64,000 nucleotides of DNA from JASSUD01 sp031963415 (lineage in GTDB: Bacteria > Pseudomonadota > Gammaproteobacteria > Burkholderiales > Burkholderiaceae): positions 1,612,001 through 1,676,000 of the forward strand of contig JASSUI010000001.1 in NCBI GenBank assembly GCA_031963415.1, in the 5' to 3' direction. Positions 8,261 to 19,018 of the stretch are shown piece after piece (positions within the stretch are counted from its first letter, which is position 1; each line of letters begins with the position of its first letter). Position numbers and translations under genes: made by a program. A model generated the notes under the pieces. The model ran no database searches. It was not told where the DNA came from and saw nothing but the letters and a program-made list of their open reading frames with translations.

Positions 8261-11200
8261 ATGTACAGGGTAGGCAGCTTATTCGGGGGCAGTAGAAAGA
8301 CTTTACTTACTGCTCAGGATTACCATAAAGAGGCTCATGACCACCAGAAGCAAGGTAATCTGGATAGAGCGAAAGCAAGTTATCTTCAAGCGTTGTATTT
8401 GGCAGATCAAGCTTATCTTATCAACCCGACGAAAGCTAATGTAAGCCGAACCTTTGCTCAAATTAATCAGGATTATGGTAGTTTACTGGAAATATTGGGC
8501 GACTACGATTATGCGGAGAAGGTTTATCAGCAAGCACAAAAATATGGCCAGAAAGCTTGCGAATTAGAGCCAAATCATAATAAAAATAAAGATTTGCTTA
8601 AAGAAATTAAGTTGAAGCACGAACAATTTCTACAGTCGAAGAGAGAGAGCACAAAAGCTGATAACCCAGAAACTGATCAAACGGACAGAGCGGACACGGC
8701 TCCTCATATACCGCCTGGTTTGGTTCAAGCGGCCTTTTTTGCACAGATACGACGTGGAGTTCACTCTAATCAAGAAATAAGTGCATTAATAAACTCTCTA
8801 TTTGAAGAAGTGCTGTCGAGACTTGCCTACTTGAAGGTACCGAATAAACCGAGCTCATTCCTCGTGTATGCACACAATAACCCTTTTTTTGGAGAAGCTC
8901 GGGCAGAGGACGCGAAATATTTCATCGAAAAACTCTCTAGTATTGGCGTTACCCTATATTCAGACCAAACACCAATGGGGCCAACATATTTGAGCTTGCC
9001 AGAAACATTAAAAGACGATGGCAGGCTTGAGGATATTCTAACAAGCCAGCTTTCTTTGCTACCCGCTAAATTAAAAGACGACGTGAGCCCGGTTGATAAG
9101 GTGATAGTGTGCTGCTCTGAAGTGTTGGCCAACTATCTTACCTGGCCGCACTATCCAGCCTTTTATCAGGCACTTCGTGACGCATATCAGCAAGATGTTA
9201 AGCAACAAAGCACAGTGGCTATTCGCTATGTCATACGACAATTTTCTGAAAAGAAGCCCTATTGTTCAGGCTTTCATCATGTGTTGACAGAAATCGCTTT
9301 TTTGCAAATACGGGCAGAGGTGCGTCCTGAAAAGCACGGTATTATTCCAGTATCGTTAACGCGGAATAGCTCTAAGCTATGTCTTGCTGACTTTATTCCA
9401 ACGACGACTGTTCGTATAGAGGATATCAATCGCTTGCAAAATCAAGAAATTTATGCAAATCAAGCTCGGCACGGAGTGCTGCTTAAGCTGATTGAGCGGT
9501 TGTTAATTAGCAGCAATGAGGCAAAGACATTTTTGGATAAGTTCTGGTCGCGTTATAGCAAACTGACAGCTCGTTTGAAGGAAATACCTGATGCGCTGAC
9601 CCTGACAGAATATGACAGCTTTGTAGTAGGCATTTACAAAGATCTCGACATGGCGGTGATCGGTCAATTACCCCTCACTTTGCGAGAAAGTCAAGCTACA
9701 CAAAAACAAACCTTAGAAGCAGCTGCCGAACCCCTTGCAATACTGGGTAAGAATCTCAAACAATTCAAGCAAGCGTATCAAAAAAATTTAAGAGGAACGG
9801 GCGAGCTTGATGTGTTATCTATGTATGTTCCTGTTCAAGGCATTAAGAAGGGCCCCCAGGGTGAAGAACTTGTTGATCTTGAGCAAGAGTTAGAACGATT
9901 TTTTGCTTCAGAGGCCAGTGTATTTTTATTGCAGGGGGGAGCCGGAAGTGGGAAGTCGACCTTCAATCGACATCTTGCACTTAAAAAATTGACCGATTAT
10001 CAGCGTCTGTCGCAAACGATCGATGACCCATTGTTAGTGTTCTTTATCGAGCTTAGGAGCATTGATAATCCAAATAAGCAAGTCATCGAACAATTTCTAC
10101 AAAGTAAAGGATTTGCTGCAGAGCAAATAGAAGCGTTACGTACCCACGCCCATCAGCGCTGTATTTTTATACTTGATGGATATGATGAAATTAAAGAGCG
10201 TAATCGTGATTTTTATGGGCTTAATAAATTAGAAGAATGGAAAAAAGCGAAGTTTGTGATCACGAGCCGCCCTGAATACCTAGACTCAAATTATCAGCCC
10301 TATTTCCGTCCTAAGGCGGCTCCACAGGCTTTGTGGGAAGCTCAAATGGCGCCGTTCTCAACAGAACAGCGCATTCGTTATATTTCTCATTATGTCGAGC
10401 AAACCAAACCGCTTTGGTCTGTTGAACAATACGAACGAGCTTTTAATCAATTAACGCCTCTCGCCAAAGAGTTAGAACGGCCAGTGGTGTTGCGCATGCT
10501 GTTACAGATTCTGCCTGAATTAGAGGGCGACCCTCAACAGGCAAAAAATTTAACATTAAGTGCAGTTTATGAGCAGTATTTCCAGCATTGGTGGGCAAAT
10601 TGGCAGACTCGCTTGTGGAGGATTCCTTTAACGGATGATGAGGAGAAAGCCAAGCAAGTACTGGCTGAGCGTGAAGGCGGGTTCATCCCACAAGGCTTTA
10701 CCTATATCGAAAATTGTGCGTTAGCGTTAACCAAATCCAGGCTGACGATTGCACAGGATAATCAAAATTTTAAAAAGCGATACGCAGATGTATACAAGGC
10801 ATTTTTTGAGGAAGGGGCCAAAACACGATTACTCCGCTTCAATGCGCCATTCCAAATTAAACAGAAACAATATTTCACATTCTCACATAAGTCGATGCAA
10901 GAATATTTAGTTGCACGTGCCATTTGCGCGCCTAAATTTGAGGAGATCACCCCTCATCCAACTGATGAACTCAATCAACTTTCGCTAGTCAATGAGCTGG
11001 TCATTCTCGATTTTCTGGTTGAGCAGGTTAAAGCACAACCGTCTTTTAAAGCATACCTTCATGCTTGGATAGAAATGTCCAAGCAAGTTAATGCGCCTGT
11101 GGCCGTGGGTGCAGCGAATGCGATCACAGTGTTAGTTAGGGCGGGAATACAATTTAATGAGGCTGATCTAAGAAATATTTGTATTCCTACGGCAGACCTG

Positions 11201-13219
11201 AGCTTTGGCGTATTTGATTCTTCACAGTTATCAGGCGCAAATCTCAGCGGGACGAGCTTGACCGGTATTTGGTTGCGTAACGCAGACTTAACGGGCGCAC
11301 GTATGGACGGGGTACAGTTTGGGGAATTGCCAGGCTTGCGGTTGGATAAGCGTGTTAATGCTTGCTGTTATTCACCAAGTGGACGCTATCTTGTGGTCGC
11401 AGCAGATGAGAAACTCGCGCTTTATGAAGTCAAGACATTAACGCATGTGCGTACCTTCGAAGGACATACCGGATGGGTAACAAGTGTCGCGTTCTCAAAC
11501 GATGAACAAACAATAGCTTCAGGCAATGAAGATAACACAGTGCGACTGTGGTCTATCGCCGAGAAAAATCCGTTGCACACGTTCAAAGGACATACTCACT
11601 CGGTGGCAAGCGTCGCATTCTCAAGCGATGGACAAATGCTAGTTTCCGGCAGTGATGACCATACGATAAGGTTGTGGTCGGTATATAAGAGAAAACCGTT
11701 GTATTCGTTCGAAGGGCATACCGGCCCCGTAACAAGCGTCGCGTTCTCAGTTGATGGGCAAACGCTGGCTTCAGGCAGTGATGACTATACAATAAGGCTG
11801 TGGTCGGTCGACAGGGAAAATCCATTGCACACGTTCAAAGGGCATACCAACTCAGTGAGAAGCGTCGCATTCTCAAACGACGGACAAACTCTGGCTTCGG
11901 GTAGTGATGACCATACGATGCGGCTGTGGTCGATAGACGAGAAAAAACCGTTGCACTCGTTCGAAGGACATACCAACTCGGTGAGAAGCGTCACATTCTC
12001 AAGCGATGGACAAGCTTTGGCTTCCGGCAGTGATGATCACACAGTGAGGCTGTGGTCGGTAGACGAGAAAAAACCGTTGCAATTGTTCGAAGGGCATACC
12101 GACTCGGTGAGAAGCGTCACGTTCTCAGGCAACGGGCAAATCCTGGCCTCCGGCAGTAGGGACCAGATGGTACGGCTGTGGTCGATAGATGAGAAAAAAC
12201 TATTGCACTCGTTCGAAGGACATACCGACTCGGTGAGAAGCGTCGCGTTCTCAACAGATGGGAAAACACTGGCTTCCGGCGGTAATGACAAGTCGGTGAG
12301 GCTATGGTTGATAGATGAGAAAAAAACGCGGCATAAGTTCGAAGGTCATACCAACTGGGTGACAAGTGTCGTGTTCTCAAGCGATGGGCAAACACTAGCT
12401 TCGGGCAGTTGGGACAATACCGTGCGACTGTGGTCGGTAGCAGAGAAAAAACCGTTGTGCTTATTCGAAGGGCATACCAGCCAGGTGACAAGCGTCTCAA
12501 TTTCAGGCGATGGAAAAACGCTAGCCTCGGGAAGTTGGGACTATACGGTGCGGCTGTGGTCGGTAGCCAAGAGAAAATTGTTGCACACATTTGAAAGACA
12601 TACCGACTGGGTGACAAGCGTCGCGTTCTCAACAGATGGAAAAACATTAGCTTCTGGCAGTTATGATCAGACGGTGAGGCTATGGTCGGCAGCAGAGAAA
12701 AAACCGTTGTACATGTTCAAAGGCCATACCAATTGGGTGACAAGCGTCGCGTTCTCAACCGATGGGCAAATGCTGGCCTCGGGCAGTGTGGATAAAACGG
12801 TGCGACTTTGGTCAATTACTTCAGGCCGATGTTTAACTGTGATTCAAGGCTTTAATGGGAGCGTCGACTCTGTCGCTTGGTACACAAGCCCTAGAGGAAT
12901 TTGGCTGGCCACGGGAAGCGACGACAAGGTGGTACGCCTTTGGAAAGTGCATCGGGATGATAAGGCATGCCGCGTAGTATTACATTGGGCCTCAGCACAA
13001 ACTACCTTGACGGTGCCAGATGTGTGTATTCAAAATGTGATCGGACTCAGTGCGAGGAATACACAGCTACTCAATCAACGCGGCGCGAAGGGGAGGCCGT
13101 GCCAGAGTGAGGGGCAAGAAGCACAGTCATTACAAATTGAGAGTGCAGAAGCGTCAGCCCTAAGACCGTCTGCTCAAATAAATAGCCGATTTGAATCAAT
13201 GCATCTTAGTCTTGCGTGA
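8261..13219 (+). CDS. TIR/SEFIR-like - NACHT - pentapeptide - WD40 STAND NTPase
   Basis: 1652 residues; ATG preceded by AAAGGA. Order: TPR-like N-terminus ~15-130 (AKASYLQALYLADQAY, AEKVYQQAQKYGQKA); TIR/SEFIR-like domain ~190-390 (FLVYAHNN, LYSDQTPMG, VDKVIVCCSE); NACHT with Walker A GGAGSGKST (Lys565), Walker B FILDGYDEI (Asp639) and VITSRPEYL; a helical NACHT-associated region ending in FSHKSMQEYLVARAI; about ten pentapeptide-type repeats at ~961-1028 (ADLSFGVFD, ANLSGTSLTG); then 12-13 WD40 blades at ~1030-1570 with the pattern GHTxxVTSVAFSxDGQTLASGSxDxTVRLWSV. A ~90-residue tail follows (WASAQTTLTV..., TQLLNQRGA), conserved in four paralogues. Predicted cytosolic with no signal peptide. 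The likely role is ligand sensing by WD40, NTPase-driven oligomerisation and signalling by the N-terminal domain; whether that serves defence or host interaction is open. Confidence 0.9.
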   Translation: MYRVGSLFGGSRKTLLTAQDYHKEAHDHQKQGNLDRAKASYLQALYLADQAYLINPTKANVSRTFAQINQDYGSLLEILGDYDYAEKVYQQAQKYGQKACELEPNHNKNKDLLKEIKLKHEQFLQSKRESTKADNPETDQTDRADTAPHIPPGLVQAAFFAQIRRGVHSNQEISALINSLFEEVLSRLAYLKVPNKPSSFLVYAHNNPFFGEARAEDAKYFIEKLSSIGVTLYSDQTPMGPTYLSLPETLKDDGRLEDILTSQLSLLPAKLKDDVSPVDKVIVCCSEVLANYLTWPHYPAFYQALRDAYQQDVKQQSTVAIRYVIRQFSEKKPYCSGFHHVLTEIAFLQIRAEVRPEKHGIIPVSLTRNSSKLCLADFIPTTTVRIEDINRLQNQEIYANQARHGVLLKLIERLLISSNEAKTFLDKFWSRYSKLTARLKEIPDALTLTEYDSFVVGIYKDLDMAVIGQLPLTLRESQATQKQTLEAAAEPLAILGKNLKQFKQAYQKNLRGTGELDVLSMYVPVQGIKKGPQGEELVDLEQELERFFASEASVFLLQGGAGSGKSTFNRHLALKKLTDYQRLSQTIDDPLLVFFIELRSIDNPNKQVIEQFLQSKGFAAEQIEALRTHAHQRCIFILDGYDEIKERNRDFYGLNKLEEWKKAKFVITSRPEYLDSNYQPYFRPKAAPQALWEAQMAPFSTEQRIRYISHYVEQTKPLWSVEQYERAFNQLTPLAKELERPVVLRMLLQILPELEGDPQQAKNLTLSAVYEQYFQHWWANWQTRLWRIPLTDDEEKAKQVLAEREGGFIPQGFTYIENCALALTKSRLTIAQDNQNFKKRYADVYKAFFEEGAKTRLLRFNAPFQIKQKQYFTFSHKSMQEYLVARAICAPKFEEITPHPTDELNQLSLVNELVILDFLVEQVKAQPSFKAYLHAWIEMSKQVNAPVAVGAANAITVLVRAGIQFNEADLRNICIPTADLSFGVFDSSQLSGANLSGTSLTGIWLRNADLTGARMDGVQFGELPGLRLDKRVNACCYSPSGRYLVVAADEKLALYEVKTLTHVRTFEGHTGWVTSVAFSNDEQTIASGNEDNTVRLWSIAEKNPLHTFKGHTHSVASVAFSSDGQMLVSGSDDHTIRLWSVYKRKPLYSFEGHTGPVTSVAFSVDGQTLASGSDDYTIRLWSVDRENPLHTFKGHTNSVRSVAFSNDGQTLASGSDDHTMRLWSIDEKKPLHSFEGHTNSVRSVTFSSDGQALASGSDDHTVRLWSVDEKKPLQLFEGHTDSVRSVTFSGNGQILASGSRDQMVRLWSIDEKKLLHSFEGHTDSVRSVAFSTDGKTLASGGNDKSVRLWLIDEKKTRHKFEGHTNWVTSVVFSSDGQTLASGSWDNTVRLWSVAEKKPLCLFEGHTSQVTSVSISGDGKTLASGSWDYTVRLWSVAKRKLLHTFERHTDWVTSVAFSTDGKTLASGSYDQTVRLWSAAEKKPLYMFKGHTNWVTSVAFSTDGQMLASGSVDKTVRLWSITSGRCLTVIQGFNGSVDSVAWYTSPRGIWLATGSDDKVVRLWKVHRDDKACRVVLHWASAQTTLTVPDVCIQNVIGLSARNTQLLNQRGAKGRPCQSEGQEAQSLQIESAEASALRPSAQINSRFESMHLSLA
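11446..12829 (+). repeat. WD40 array, 126-bp units
   Basis: About eleven near-identical 42-codon units, the strongest internal repeat of this gene. Variation concentrates at the two residues after GHT and around the first D of the GSxDxT motif; the rest is nearly constant. Confidence 0.9.
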
Positions 13220-13299
13220 AGCTAGATAAATTTGACAACATTTCAGACTGGATAGGTGTGTAGTGTTTACTGATACCTATTTACAGAGCGAGCTTCTAG

Positions 13300-13332
13300 C
13301 AGGTGTGGGTAAGCTAACCGTGCCCACACTTG
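13300..13332. terminator. Possible hairpin downstream of the WD40 gene
   Basis: CAGGTGTGGG at 13300-13309 pairs with CCCACACTTG at 13323-13332 (one mismatch, 13-base loop), 80 bases past the stop codon at 13219. There is no clear T-run, so the terminator call is weak. Group II introns of some classes insert beside such hairpins. Confidence 0.35.
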
Positions 13333-13356
13333 TTAACGGAGATGATATTCGGCCGC

Positions 13357-13476
13357 TCACACTATCGCTAACTTATCCTGTCGTTTCATATTCGCGCGAT
13401 TAACAAGGGTAGTATGTTGATGCGCGATCTCAGACTGTTCTTCGTAAGCGTTCAGCCGCTCCCTTGCTTTTACCCA
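13357..13476 (-). pseudogene. C-terminal fragment of an unidentified gene, cut by a group II intron
   Basis: Minus-strand frame WVKARERLNAYEEQSEIAHQ...KRQDKLAIV ending at TGA 13357. It looks protein-coding but starts exactly at the inferred intron 5' boundary (GTGCG at 13477). The other part of the gene is not visible beyond the intron, where an IS110 element lies. Product not recognised. Confidence 0.35.
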
Positions 13477-14091
13477 GTGCGACCCGAGGTCGCCTATTTT
13501 GAGCGTCTTGCCTATGAGCAAGGCCTGACGTTCTGCCATCAGTAATCTATCCGAACATGCATGGCTGGTAACAGTAGGGTATGAAGCTTCGGAGACAATG
13601 TAACCAGCAGGGCAACTTGGAAGGCACGACCCGCGAGGGAAAGCCAACTCTGCGAGCAGTGACGCGGTATGGGGCTAGAGTAGGACAATATGGTTAACAC
13701 ACATGTGAATCACCGCTAAAGCATCGTCAGAGTTGTCGAGCTAAAACTGCTGATAAGCTCAGGTCAAAAGATACATGAGGGAGGTTAGGAGCTTAGATTT
13801 CTCCTACCGCAGATCACACCCTCATCGTTGCAAAGGTGGAGCCTAAGTTGTCTCAATTCAAATGGGTGGAACGGGGAAATCCCGTACCGCTCCAAGTCAG
13901 GATTACATGGCTTGGGAAGATCACTGTGAGGTGATTGGTGGCTGTGCGGGCGTAGGAGGTTGGAAGAAGCTAAGGCTTGTCTGTAATGGGCAAGATACGA
14001 ATCTGAATGATTCGGCGCGAAAGCGAGCCCACGTCCAACTGGTCTTTTAGGGCAAGAGAAGTTGAAGCCTCGATAACACAAAGGAAAGCAA

Positions 14092-15561
14092 ATGACAGCG
14101 CAAGCCGGTGCGCCTTTGGCATGGCATCACATTGATTAGGCGAAAGCTCAACACCATGTCTATCGACTCCAGGTGCGTATTGCCAAGGCAACCAAGCAGG
14201 GAAGATATAACAAGGTCAAAGTCTTGCAAGGATTACTGACACGTTCATGCTATGGCAAAGCATTAGCCATCAAGAAAGTGACAGAAAATCGAGGCAAGAA
14301 AACACCAGGGATAGACGGAGAAATAGGGTCAACCTCGCAGCAAAAAGCAAGTGCGATTGATCGTCTAAAACGCAGGGGCTACAAAGCCCAGCCGCTTAGA
14401 CGCATCTATATACCCAAGCGTAACGGACAGCAAAGACCATTAAGCATTCCGACTATGTTAGATCGAGCACAACAAGCGCTTTATTTACTCGCGCTTGAAC
14501 CCGTGACCGAAACGCTAGCTGACCCGAATGCTTACGGGTTTCGCCCACGCCGTTGCACCGCTGATGCGATCGAGCAATGTCTACTACGTATCGGGACTAA
14601 TCGAACTGCTCGGTGGGTGCTTGAAGGGGATATTAAAGCCTGTTTCGACAGACTTTCGCATGCTTGGCTACTACAACATGTGCCGATGGATAAGCATATG
14701 TTAAAGCAGTGGCTTAATGCAGAGTACGTAGAGTCCGGACAATACTCTTCAACCGATCAAGGCACACCGCAAGGCGGCATCATCTCCCCTTGCCTTCTCG
14801 TCTTCGCACTCAGTGGACTTGAAGCTGCCGTACAAGCCGTGGTTCCCAAGGGAGAAAGCGTAGGCACTATTATCTACGCCGATGACTTTGTGGTCACCGC
14901 CAAGTACAGAGAAACGTTAGAACAGTTTGCCAAGCCAACTATCGAAGCGTTCTTGGCTCAACGGGGATTAAGTCTCTCGCCAGAGAAGACCCACATCACC
15001 CACAGAAACGAGGGCTTTGACTTCCTCGGTCTGACGATTCGTCAATTCGGTGCAAAAGTACTCTCCAAACCTGCTAAAAGCAGTGTCAAAGAGTTACTTG
15101 CCCATCTCAGAAAACTGATTAAGTCAAAAGCCACCGTCAAAACGGTTAGCCTAATTAGCATGCTCAACCCCCTTATCATGGGATGGGCCAATTACTACCG
15201 TTTCTGCGCGGCCAAAGACACGCTCCGCTACGTAGACCATCACATCTTCGGTATGCTCTACCGATGGATTAAACGCCGCCATCCTAACAAAAGTTGGGCA
15301 TGGTGCAAGAAGCGCTACTTTAGGCGAGAGAAAAGGCGAAACTGGGTCTTCTCAGCTAAACAGCAGGGAAATTCCAGCGCTTTCATTGACCTTAAAGAAG
15401 CCATCAAAATACCCATCCGCAGACATATCAAAATCATAGGCAAAGCTAACCCCTATGACCCTCAACATACCGAGTACTTTGAACAAAGAACACGACGGCG
15501 TAGAAGAGGTGAATCTATCATCATGGAGCCTTATTACCAGCCCAACTTGGCGACCGGGTAA
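14092..15561 (+). pseudogene. ltrA: Group II intron maturase/reverse transcriptase with an in-frame amber codon
   Basis: The natural start is probably ATG 14092 (AAGGAA just upstream): MTAQAGAPLAWHHID, then TAG at 14137-14139, then AKAQHHVYRLQVRIAKATKQ in the same frame. In related maturases this position is Trp (HxIDW), so one G-to-A change could create the stop. A GTG at 14173 could give a 462-residue shortened protein. RT landmarks are intact: TPGIDG, YGFRPRRC, GTPQGGIISP, the catalytic IIYADDFVV, and domain X with a GWANYYR motif. The C-terminus (RRHIKIIGKANPYDP) resembles a short En-like region. Splicing and mobility depend on whether the shortened protein or readthrough works. Confidence 0.85.
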
Positions 15562-15590
15562 GTGATTCATTCACTGCCTTTAAAAGGCTC

Positions 15591-15624
15591 GAGCGCAGTG
15601 CGGCCAAAGTCGCATGCTGCGTTC
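15591..15624 (+). ncRNA. Group II intron domain V
   Basis: A 34-nt hairpin starting GAGCGCAG and ending CTGCGTTC, the catalytic domain of the intron. It lies 30 bases after the maturase stop, as expected. Confidence 0.8.
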
Positions 15625-15701
15625 CAAGGAGAGGGAGGTTTAGTAATAGTCCTCTTCTAAGAAACAAATTCCAACCCGTTGATTTATAAAAGGAAGTTGA
15701 T

Positions 15702-17015
15702 TTATTTTTGAGAGGTTGGCACGAGTTGGAAGCCAAGTTTTTCAGCCCGTTTTGCCAGGTTATGTAATGCTCGCTGTTGATAGCACTGTTCATAATAATC
15801 TTGACCTTGATCGACATACGTAGCCCCTTTAGTCAACATAGCGTAGATAAGACGCGCGAGCTTATGAGCAGTGGCGGTAATCGCTTTGGGTCGATCCAGT
15901 CTGGCACATAAACGGCGATAGTACGCCCCAAGTGCAGACTGACTTCGCCGTAAGGCCGCTGCAGCCATTTTGAGTGCTTGTGTAGCCCGATTAGCTGTGC
16001 GTTTACAAGCGCTCGAGAGGACTCTCCCACCAGAAATTTTGGTACCTGGGCATAAGCCTAACCATGAGGTAAAGTGCTTGGCACTTTTGAACCGAGATAA
16101 ATCAGGGCCAATCTCTGAGATGACCTTCAATGCCGTCGTTGTATCAATCCCATTAATGCGGGTTAGATCAACGCCACACAAGTTAAATAAATAAGTGCGC
16201 AAATCAAATTTAGGCGCATTCTTTGGATGCTTGTTGCGAATAGAAGGGCCGGGCTCACCTACCTGAACTTGCATTTGCTTAAGCATGGCTTCGAGTTGAG
16301 CATCACATTCCCGGAGTTGTTCTTGATAAAAATCATACGAAGCGACTGCCTGCTTAAGTGCAAATAAGTGTTCAGCTCGCCAATTACCTCGTAAGGATTT
16401 AGCGATTTCTTCTTCACTTGCACGAATCCGGCCATGCTTGAGCTTGGCTAACTTAGCTGCGTTATGCTCTCCTGCTAAGACCGCTCGGATGATTTTTTGC
16501 CCTGTCTCACCCACAATATCGGAGATCACATTGCTTAACTGGATGTTCATCTGCGCCAGGGCTTTCTGCATGTGAAGAATATGCCGGCTTTGATAGCGCA
16601 GTAACGTATCTCGTTGCCGTGATAGGGAGCGTAATGCGCATATTTCATCTTTGGGCCGAAAGGCACCCGATAAAAGACCATAGCTCATTAACCGCTGTAT
16701 CCACTGGCAATCCAACACATCGCTCTTACGCCCCGCCACATTCTTGACGTGTCTTGCATTGACCAAATAAACGGTAAAACCTCTCGACTCCAACAGTTCA
16801 AACAACGAGATCCAATATACCCCTGTTGATTCCATCGCCACGACTTCTATTCCACACGTTTTTAACCAATCTGCCATCGTCTCGAGATCTTCTGTAAAAC
16901 TTTTGAATTCTCGTACAGGCTGTTCATCTCTATCCGCTGGAACAGCTACATAATGACTGGCTGAACCTACATCAATCCCTGCTGCATTCGGGTGCGTGAT
17001 TTCTAATCCTGGTTC
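15702..17015 (-). pseudogene. IS110-family transposase, main part; split by IS21 insertion
   Basis: DEDD-type transposase/recombinase. The minus frame from the IS21 junction reads EPGLEITHPNAAGIDVGSAS (first catalytic Asp), then MADWLKTCGIEVVAMESTGVYW, YLVNARHVKNVAGRKSDVLD, and a C-terminal Transposase_20 part with GIDTTTALKVISEIGPDLSRF, SWLGLCPGTKISGGR and KLARLIYAMLTKG. The first 11 codons lie on the far side of the IS21 at 19062-19094. Joining the two parts restores one uninterrupted frame of 449 codons including the stop, so the gene was intact before the insertion. A shortened product from an internal start (ATG at 16877) would lack the first catalytic Asp and should be inactive. Confidence 0.92.
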
Positions 17016-17096
17016 TCGCTTGTCAACAGCGATTTAAAATTGATACAGTTTTTCAGTGATCAGCGATTTAAAACTGATACACCCCTGTACCTATAC

Positions 17097-17891
17097 TCAC
17101 TTTGCTTTCGACGCCTTCTCCGTGATAGCAGGATGTATTAATCCAGCTTGGCGCTGATGCTTGAGTCGGTAGCTTTCGCCCGCGATCGGCACAACATGCG
17201 CGTGATGTAATAACCGATCCAGCAATGCTGCTGTCAGCGTTGTATCCTGTGCAAATGTCGTATCCCACTGACCAAAGGGTAAATTGCTCGTGACGATGAC
17301 ACTACTTTTCTCGTACAGTGAGGCGATCACCTGGAAGAACAGGTTGGCTTGCTCCCGGTTCATTGGCACGTAGCCTACCTCGTCAATAATCATTAGTCGG
17401 TAAGCTTTGATTGCCCGGTGCAAAGTCGCCTTCATATTGTTTTGGCGATACGCGGTTGTCAGCAACAGCATGAGGTCGGCAGCGGTAGTAAAACGGGTTT
17501 TAATACCGGCTTGTGCAGCTCGATAGCCCAATGCAATAGCCAAATGGGTCTTGCCGACGCCACTGGGACCAATCAGCACCATGTTCTCACTGCGCTCTAC
17601 AAATCCTAATCCTGCCAATTCTTCTATCTGGGCCTTTTTGACTCCTTTGGCAAAGTCGTAATTGAAATCCTCAAGTGTCTTGATGGCTGGGAAACCTGCC
17701 ATCTTGGTCAGCATATTTTGTTGCCTAACCTTACGCCCAGCCACTTCTGTCTTAAGCAGCTCCTCCAAGAAATCGCTGTAGGCAGTTTCCTGCTTGGCCG
17801 CGTTTTGTACGGCAGCGCCATAGCTCTGGGCTACAAACGGCAGATTCAATGCACCACACAGGCTGGTAATCCTTTCGTGCTGTAAATTCAT
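17097..17891 (-). CDS. istB: IS21 helper ATPase
   Basis: 264 residues, DnaA/DnaC-like AAA+ ATPase that assists IstA in target capture. Walker A GPSGVGKTHLA and Walker B RLMIIDEVGY are present, as is sensor VIVTSNLPF. The length is normal for IstB. The start overlaps the istA stop by 4 bases (17888-17891), the usual coupled arrangement. No lesions seen. Confidence 0.95.
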   Translation of the reverse strand: MNLQHERITSLCGALNLPFVAQSYGAAVQNAAKQETAYSDFLEELLKTEVAGRKVRQQNMLTKMAGFPAIKTLEDFNYDFAKGVKKAQIEELAGLGFVERSENMVLIGPSGVGKTHLAIALGYRAAQAGIKTRFTTAADLMLLLTTAYRQNNMKATLHRAIKAYRLMIIDEVGYVPMNREQANLFFQVIASLYEKSSVIVTSNLPFGQWDTTFAQDTTLTAALLDRLLHHAHVVPIAGESYRLKHQRQAGLIHPAITEKASKAK

Positions 17892-19018
17892 GCTGCGACT
17901 CCCTGCGCAACCTGTTGCAGTAAGCGCTCGTACACGCCCAACGCATGCTGCGCAGGTACTTTCTGAGCGAGTTGCTCCATCACTGCTGCTGGTCGCTCAG
18001 CACCTTGTGGGATGGGCGCACTTTTACCTTGTGGCCGGGCTGCCGCAATCTCTCCTCGCCATGGCTTGGGGAGCGCTTGTAGGTATTGACGTTCTTCCTC
18101 AAGCCGCTCTTTGGGCTTGACTTGGGTCGTACCGTGAATACGCTCATTTGCAACCTCTTCAAGCCAGTGTCTGACTTCAATATTGGCCGTCAGCGCATCC
18201 AGCTTCAACCCCGCCTGGCTGAGTTGGCTAACCAACGGGACATAAAACGAACGGCGTAGATAACCATTGAAGCGTTCTACTTTGCCTTTGGTTTTGGCAC
18301 GGTACGGCCGACATAGCTTGATGAGAAATCCGCTATGTTTGGCGTAATCTAAAAATGCAGCGTGGTAGCGATGCTCTCCCACGCCATAAGCGTCGCGCTC
18401 GATCACGACCGTCTTCATATTGTCGTACAGAACCTGCTTTACCACCCCACCCAATGTTTCAAATGCGCTCTGGTGGCACTTAATCAGCGTCTCGATCTTC
18501 ATATCGGTTACAAACTCGACGTAACTCGCCCGGCTATAACCCAGCGTCGCGCAAAAAGCATAGAGGGGATCCTTCGCTTTACGAAATTCGACCCAATCCA
18601 CCTGCATTTGCTCTCCAGCCGCCGTCTCGTATCTAACTACCGGCTCCTCTGTTTGATTCGGCTTTAATGTACGCAGAAACGCTCTGAGTTGACTCATCCC
18701 CCCTGTATAACCTTTCCCTGTTATTTCTCGATACAGCACGGTCGCTGGTATCCATAACGGCTTTGCCGACTCCTGGCGTGCTCGCAGGTAGCTCTCATAC
18801 GCCTCTAGCTTACGTTCACGCTTCTCATGCCGCTCATATTTCGGTTTCTCCGAAACCTCTAAATGACGACGTACCGTATTCACCGAACACCCCACTTCCT
18901 TGGCAATCTGACGCAGACTTTTGCCATGCCTTTTTAACAACTTTATTTCCACATACGCCTCTTGGCTTATCAACGCAGCACCAATAAATGCCGCTATCTT
19001 CTCAAGTCGCTGTATCAA
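17888..19018 (-). CDS. istA: IS21 transposase
   Basis: 376 residues from a TTG start at 19018; the precise start is uncertain and could be a little downstream. An N-terminal helix-turn-helix (KSLRQIAKEVGCSVNTVRRHL) is followed by an rve/DDE integrase core with Asp in MQVDWVEF, Asp in LYDNMKT and Glu in KGKVERFNGYL. It is complete and paired with istB, so the element may still be active. Confidence 0.93.
   Translation of the reverse strand: MIQRLEKIAAFIGAALISQEAYVEIKLLKRHGKSLRQIAKEVGCSVNTVRRHLEVSEKPKYERHEKRERKLEAYESYLRARQESAKPLWIPATVLYREITGKGYTGGMSQLRAFLRTLKPNQTEEPVVRYETAAGEQMQVDWVEFRKAKDPLYAFCATLGYSRASYVEFVTDMKIETLIKCHQSAFETLGGVVKQVLYDNMKTVVIERDAYGVGEHRYHAAFLDYAKHSGFLIKLCRPYRAKTKGKVERFNGYLRRSFYVPLVSQLSQAGLKLDALTANIEVRHWLEEVANERIHGTTQVKPKERLEEERQYLQALPKPWRGEIAAARPQGKSAPIPQGAERPAAVMEQLAQKVPAQHALGVYERLLQQVAQGVAA

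Larger units (their letters stand above)
13477..15667 (+). mobile_element. Group II intron
   Basis: The 5' boundary is inferred from GTGCG at 13477-13481, followed by ~600 bases of structured non-coding RNA (domains I-III). The maturase gene lies in domain IV. Domain V is clear at 15591-15624: 34 nt, GAGCGCAG pairing with CTGCGTTC around a GNAAA-type turn. A domain VI-like hairpin at ~15627-15660 follows (GGAGAGGGA against TCCTCTTCT). The 3' boundary is approximate, within ten bases of 15667. The element sits between a WD40 gene and a nested IS110/IS21 block. Confidence 0.75.

Noticed and set aside
11583..12647. Antisense open frames inside the 8261 gene's WD40 region
   Set aside because: Same repeat-phase artefact; they overlap a clear WD40-coding strand.
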